From assembly GCA_937916025.1 (NCBI GenBank), contig CALGGX010000047.1, positions 1 to 9,142 on the forward strand: a DNA stretch of 9,142 nucleotides, given 5' to 3'. The DNA comes from an uncultured Selenomonadales bacterium. Lineage in GTDB: Bacteria > Bacillota_C > Negativicutes > Selenomonadales > Selenomonadaceae. A program made the position numbers and the translations under genes. This document shows, piece after piece, positions 6,003-9,142 of this stretch (position 1 is the stretch's first letter; the number at the start of each line of letters is the position of its first letter). The notes under the pieces are model-generated. The model saw only the letters and a list, made by a program, of their open reading frames with translations. It was not told where the DNA came from and did no database searches.

Positions 6003-6415
6003 GCTCCCGCCTCCCGCAATACGATCTTTTCAGTCAATTCGACGCCCTTGCGAACGCAATCCGGACATGCCATCAACACTTTTCCCGTGCCCGCGCCTTT
6101 GATCTCTCTGCAGATGATCGAGCCGACATCGTTTTTGAATGTCGACATCAACTGCCGCGAGAGTTTCATCGTCGAGCCCTTGGAAGTCGGATTTTCGAGA
6201 TCGGCGGAACTGTTTTTGAGCCCCGCAATCATGATTGCCGCCGACAACGCGCCGCAAATTCCTTCGCCCGTGCCCGCGCCGCCTCCGAAACCTTCATTCG
6301 CGCGGAACAAAAATTCTTTCGACACTCCGACTTCATCGGCGAAAACGCATGCAACCGATTGCGCGCAATTATATCCGCCGCCTTGCAATGCAACCGCCTC
6401 TTCGCTTCTCGACAT
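5999..6415 (-). CDS. C_GCAxxG_C_C family protein
   Basis: This 138-residue protein has the conserved-cysteine pattern of the C_GCAxxG_C_C family, small proteins of anaerobes and Firmicutes without an established reaction and suspected of redox or metal binding. Visible are YNCAQSV (Cys17), the glycine-rich stretch GFGGGAGTGEGICGALSAA (Cys54), ICREIKG (Cys102) and CPDC (Cys117 and Cys120). A further Cys is at 23. The usual glycine after GAxS is Ala here (GALSAA). A hydrophobic stretch near 56-65 is too short and glycine-rich to call a membrane segment. ATG 6415 was chosen over a TTG at 6421 because GGAGG (6429-6425) is 9 bases from the former and 3 from the latter. The ndk stop is 2 bases upstream, and the end overlaps the adenosyltransferase start, so it is embedded in the operon. 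Confidence 0.88.
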   Translation of the reverse strand: MSRSEEAVALQGGGYNCAQSVACVFADEVGVSKEFLFRANEGFGGGAGTGEGICGALSAAIMIAGLKNSSADLENPTSKGSTMKLSRQLMSTFKNDVGSIICREIKGAGTGKVLMACPDCVRKGVELTEKIVLREAGA

Positions 6416-6417
6416 AT

Positions 6418-6840
6418 TCAATCGCCTCCGAACTGCTCGAGCTCGCTGAAGAAGATCGCGATCTCTCGCGCGGCACTTGTCGGACTGTCCGAAGCATGCA
6501 CGGCATTTTTGCTCCCGTCGCGCGCATAGAGTTTTCTGATCGTTCCCTCTGCCGCGTTGACGGGATTGGTTGCGCCGTTGATCTCGCGCACGCGCTTGAT
6601 CACATTCTCGCCTTCGAGTACGAGCGCGACCAGCGGAGCCGAAGTCATGAACTCGACCAATCCTTCATAATACGGACGTCCGATGTGCTCGACGTAATGT
6701 TTCGCCGCAATTTCGCGCGTCATTTTCATCAACTTCAGCGCGACGATTTTAAAGCCCGCGTCTTCGTAAATTTTGAGAATATCGCCGGTGTGTCCGTCCG
6801 CGAATGCGTCCGGCTTAATCAATATCAATGTCTTTTCCAA
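6418..6840 (-). CDS. ndk: Nucleoside diphosphate kinase
   Basis: Ndk moves the gamma-phosphate of ATP to other (d)NDPs through a phosphohistidine intermediate, balancing cytoplasmic nucleoside triphosphate pools. The 140-residue length is standard. The protein opens MEKTLILIKPDA, continues with HIGRPYYEGLVEFMTSAP, contains the Kpn-loop region NPVNAAEGTIRKLYA, and has the catalytic motif NAVHASDS with the active His at about 115. Two in-frame TTG starts exist. TTG 6840 was chosen because AAGGAG (6855-6850) lies 9 bases away and it gives the usual MEKT N-terminus; TTG 6846 is only 3 bases from that site. The site lies at the end of the preceding gene, so translation is probably coupled. With guaB upstream in the string, it would complete GDP-to-GTP conversion. 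Confidence 0.96.
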   Translation of the reverse strand: MEKTLILIKPDAFADGHTGDILKIYEDAGFKIVALKLMKMTREIAAKHYVEHIGRPYYEGLVEFMTSAPLVALVLEGENVIKRVREINGATNPVNAAEGTIRKLYARDGSKNAVHASDSPTSAAREIAIFFSELEQFGGD

Positions 6841-6846
6841 TTTCAA

Positions 6847-7389
6847 TTACTCCTTGTTGAGCGGAATATTTTTAAACTCGGCGGCGTAAGAACGCGCGCA
6901 ATCGAAATAATGCATGGCCGAGGCTCGGAGAGCTTCAATCTCGTCGTCGCGAATGGCGCGAATGATCTTTGCCGGATTGCCGTATACCAAACAGTTGTTC
7001 GGAATTTTTTTGTGTTGCGTCAACAGAGTACCCGCGCCGATAATGCAGTTATCGCCGATTTCGGTATAGCCGAGAATGATTGAGCCCATGCCAATCAGCG
7101 TGTTGTTTCCGATTCGACGACAGTGCACGATGCAGTTATGACCGATGGTGACGTAATTTCCGATCTCGGTCGGCACGTCGCCCATGACATGAATGGTCGT
7201 GTTATCCTGCATGTTTGTGAAACAGCCGATGCGAACCGGTTGAAAATCGCCGCGCACCGTCGTTCCGAACCACACGCTGGAGCCGTTTCCGATCACCACG
7301 TCACCGATCACCGAGCCCGTCGGCGCGACAAATACTCCGCTCGCAATTCGCGGCATCACGCCTTTGTACGGAAGCACGAAACTGTTCAT
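6847..7389 (-). CDS. Gamma-class carbonic anhydrase-like hexapeptide-repeat protein
   Basis: The 180-residue product is a left-handed beta-helix protein of the gamma-carbonic anhydrase/YrdA/PaaY group. Repeating hexapeptides (GVFVAP, SVIGDV, VVIGNG and later IIGAGT) build the helix, and a C-terminal alpha-helix follows GNPAKIIRAI. All three zinc-ligand histidines are in register: His67 in TTIHVMG, then His84 and His89 in IGHNCIVHC, the 5-residue spacing seen in archaeal Cam. The Arg and Asp of TTVRGDF and the Gln of MQDN are also present. It lacks the acidic-loop proton-shuttle insert of Cam, so it belongs to the CamH/YrdA-like subset, where anhydrase activity is often weak or unproven. ATG 7389 has GAGGAGGG (7403-7396) 6 bases upstream and overlaps the cca stop by one base (TGATG). 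The role in this string is not evident. Confidence 0.92.
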   Translation of the reverse strand: MNSFVLPYKGVMPRIASGVFVAPTGSVIGDVVIGNGSSVWFGTTVRGDFQPVRIGCFTNMQDNTTIHVMGDVPTEIGNYVTIGHNCIVHCRRIGNNTLIGMGSIILGYTEIGDNCIIGAGTLLTQHKKIPNNCLVYGNPAKIIRAIRDDEIEALRASAMHYFDCARSYAAEFKNIPLNKE

Positions 7390-8627
7390 CAAAAGCCCTC
7401 CTCATGTTTGAAGTCAGACAGTATCTTTATGCGCTCATTTCTGATCCAATTGCCGACTTCTTCCCCGACGAATTCCGGCGGGCAATTTCTGCCGCCGATC
7501 GTCAAAAATCTTGCGATCAATTCTTCCGCGTGCTCGAGATAAAACGGCAACACGCCTCGATTATCCGCGCGGATAATTTTTTTGAACTCGGCGATCGGTA
7601 CATTCGACGCGTGTACTTTCATCAGCAATTCGACGATTTTTTTCGGCTGCTCGATCACCGCCGCGCGCATATGTTCCGAAATGACGAGCCGCGCGGCTTT
7701 GAGCCAATCTCTCGGCAATGTCGTTCGCGCGTTCCATTCGTCGAGCACTTCGAGCCCGCGCTTATCATGTCCGTAATGATGCGGCAACATTTCCGACGGC
7801 GTTGTGCCTTTGCCGAGATCATGTACCAGTGCGCAAAATCGCGTCATCGGCTCTTCGGTCATTGCAGAAACGTCGTCGACAATTTTCATTGCGTGCTCGA
7901 AACAATCGCCCTCGGGATGATACGTCGCCGGTTGCGTCTTGCCGATCAATCGATGCAGTTCCGGAAAAATGATCTCAAGCAGGCGCGCGCGTTCGAGTAC
8001 TCGGAAAAAAATTGACGGTTTTTCCGTCGACAGTGCGCGTTGGAGTTCGCCGACAATTCGATCGCCGGGTTCGCTCGCCAATTCCCTGCCGCACTCATTC
8101 ATCGCAATCAAAGTCTCGGGCGTGATCTCGAACCGGAATTCCGCCGCCTGTCGTGCCGCTCGAAGTGCCCGCACCGGATCTTCGACAAAGTGTCGGCTGA
8201 CCGCGCGGATTTTTTTTGCCGAAATATCAGCCGCGCCGCCGAACGGATCAATCAATCGACCGCGCGGAAGTTCGATTGCGATTGCATTGATCGTCGTGTC
8301 GCGCCGGAATAAATCTTCTTCAATCGAAACGCTCGGATCGAAAATCACCGTGAAGCCGCGATATCCGCTGCCGGATTTTTTTTCTCGACGCGCGAATGCA
8401 ACCTCGCACTTTTGCCCGTCGATTCGGAGCAGAAATACGGGGAATGAAATGCCGACTTTTTTCGACTTCGGAAACATTTCGAGAAACCGTTCTTCGGTGA
8501 CGCCGGTGATGCAATAATCCCGATCTTTCGGCTCGACGCCGCGCAATTGATCTCGAACCGCGCCGCCGACGAGGTACACTTTGCCGCCAATCGATTGCAC
8601 GCGCTCGACAAATTCCTGCTCATTCAT
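7389..8627 (-). CDS. cca: CCA tRNA nucleotidyltransferase with HD domain
   Basis: This class II enzyme adds or repairs the 3' CCA end of tRNAs from CTP and ATP without a nucleic-acid template. At 412 residues it matches the bacterial multifunctional type seen in E. coli. The nucleotidyltransferase head shows VGGAVRDQLRG (20-30), the metal-binding pair Asp35/Asp37 in KDRDYC, FRRDTTINAIA (107-117) and the nucleotide-selecting region VEDPVRALRAARQAAEF (148-164). An HD phosphohydrolase domain follows, with YHPEGDCFEHAM and CALVHDLGKGTTP (His269/Asp270), then HHYGHDKRG; in E. coli it has 2',3'-cyclic phosphodiesterase and phosphatase activity. The start is ATG 8627, six bases after the guaB stop, with no clear ribosome binding site, so it probably depends on coupling. 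The stop overlaps the next start by one base. Confidence 0.96.
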   Translation of the reverse strand: MNEQEFVERVQSIGGKVYLVGGAVRDQLRGVEPKDRDYCITGVTEERFLEMFPKSKKVGISFPVFLLRIDGQKCEVAFARREKKSGSGYRGFTVIFDPSVSIEEDLFRRDTTINAIAIELPRGRLIDPFGGAADISAKKIRAVSRHFVEDPVRALRAARQAAEFRFEITPETLIAMNECGRELASEPGDRIVGELQRALSTEKPSIFFRVLERARLLEIIFPELHRLIGKTQPATYHPEGDCFEHAMKIVDDVSAMTEEPMTRFCALVHDLGKGTTPSEMLPHHYGHDKRGLEVLDEWNARTTLPRDWLKAARLVISEHMRAAVIEQPKKIVELLMKVHASNVPIAEFKKIIRADNRGVLPFYLEHAEELIARFLTIGGRNCPPEFVGEEVGNWIRNERIKILSDFKHEEGF

Positions 8628-8633
8628 AATCGA

Positions 8634-9142
8634 TCAGCGCGAGAATTTTTCGCGGAGAATGACGTCGTGACTGCCGCCCTCGACGATGCTCGTCTCCGAC
8701 ACGAGAGTGATGCGCGCTTTCTTGCGAAGTTCCGGCAAAGTCAACGCGCCGCAATTGCACATCGACGATCTGATCTTCGTCAACGTGACGTTGAGATTGT
8801 CTTTCAAAGCACCGGCATAAGGCACGTAAGAGTCGACGCCTTCCTCGAACGAGAGTTTCTTATCGCCGCCGAGATCGTAACGTTGCCAATTGCGAGCGCG
8901 ATTGGAACCTTCGCCCCAATACTCTTTGTAATACGTGCCGTTGATGCGAATTTTGTCGGAGGGACTTTCGTCGAAGCGAGAGAAGTATCTTCCGAGCATT
9001 AAAAAATCCGCGCCCATTGCCAACGCGAGCAACATGTGATAATCATGCACGATGCCGCCGTCGGAACAGACCGGAATGTAGATGCCCGTCTCCTCGAAAT
9101 ATTGATCGCGCGCATTGCAAACGTCGATGACTGCAGACGCCT
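8634..9142 (-). CDS. guaB: IMP dehydrogenase, C-terminal part (runs off window)
   Basis: The last 168 residues of IMP dehydrogenase are present; the N-terminus, CBS region and catalytic-Cys loop lie beyond base 9142. The enzyme oxidises IMP to XMP with NAD+, the committed step to GMP. Evidence is the phosphate-binding [35 protein letters not shown], the mobile-flap motif NWQRYD with the Arg-Tyr pair that distinguishes IMP dehydrogenase from GMP reductase, then [16 protein letters not shown] and the tail [16 protein letters not shown]. The YKEYWGEGS segment before the flap and the tail after the YAG motif are typical of the longer IMP dehydrogenase subgroup found in anaerobes. The stop is 6 bases before cca. 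It is the most upstream visible gene of the minus-strand string, whose promoter must lie outside the window. Confidence 0.93.
   Translation of the reverse strand, partial: ASAVIDVCNARDQYFEETGIYIPVCSDGGIVHDYHMLLALAMGADFLMLGRYFSRFDESPSDKIRINGTYYKEYWGEGSNRARNWQRYDLGGDKKLSFEEGVDSYVPYAGALKDNLNVTLTKIRSSMCNCGALTLPELRKKARITLVSETSIVEGGSHDVILREKFSR

Noticed and set aside
5580..6449. 289-codon plus-strand open frame
   Set aside because: It is antisense to the adenosyltransferase and C_GCAxxG genes, whose motifs fix the coding strand.
6235..7083. 282-codon plus-strand open frame
   Set aside because: It is antisense to ndk, part of the C_GCAxxG gene and the anhydrase gene, each of which has clear family motifs. 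Its composition is Arg-rich and family-less.

Overview
The window looks like bacterial chromosome of a diderm Firmicute, most likely Negativicutes/Selenomonadales. That placement is an inference from the gene families, AGGAG-type ribosome binding sites, frequent TTG starts and a secreted protein with a signal peptide; no rRNA or other phylogenetic marker was available. Every reading frame I can support is on a plausible coding strand, and there are no tRNAs, rRNAs, CRISPR arrays or insertion sequences.

Left edge (1-1256): the 5' part of a copper-type P-type ATPase gene (copA, minus strand) runs off the window. A short unrecognised reading frame lies 16 bases upstream of it in the same operon. 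On the plus strand is the C-terminal two thirds of a Cof-type HAD phosphatase. The HAD gene has no catalytic N-terminal half, and the short minus-strand frame has no convincing start. Both lose their 5' ends at about 690-730, so this looks like a rearrangement scar (or an assembly join).

Middle (1249-5388): a full-length methyl-accepting chemotaxis protein (minus) meets the HAD remnant tail to tail with an 8-base overlap. Its promoter is divergent from that of rsmG (plus, 16S rRNA m7G methyltransferase). rsmG is followed after 17 bases by a gene for an exported Pro/Glu-rich protein with a C-terminal globular domain that I do not recognise. Both divergent promoters carry a perfect extended -10 element, and an 11-T tract lies between them.

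Gap (5389-5498): about 110 bases holding a three-copy 26-27 base tandem repeat, two competing hairpins and a possible 30-codon Cys-containing peptide with a good ribosome binding site.

Right part (5499-9142, all minus): a tight six-gene string read guaB (partial) - cca - gamma-carbonic anhydrase-like - ndk - C_GCAxxG_C_C protein - PduO-type cobalamin adenosyltransferase. Junctions are 6 bases or less, or overlap. The string combines GMP synthesis, tRNA 3'-end maturation, nucleotide balance and cofactor adenosylation. I see no defence system, phage or mobile element. The most unusual places are the scar near 700, the repeat/small-peptide spacer near 5400-5500, and the exported protein at 4231-5388.
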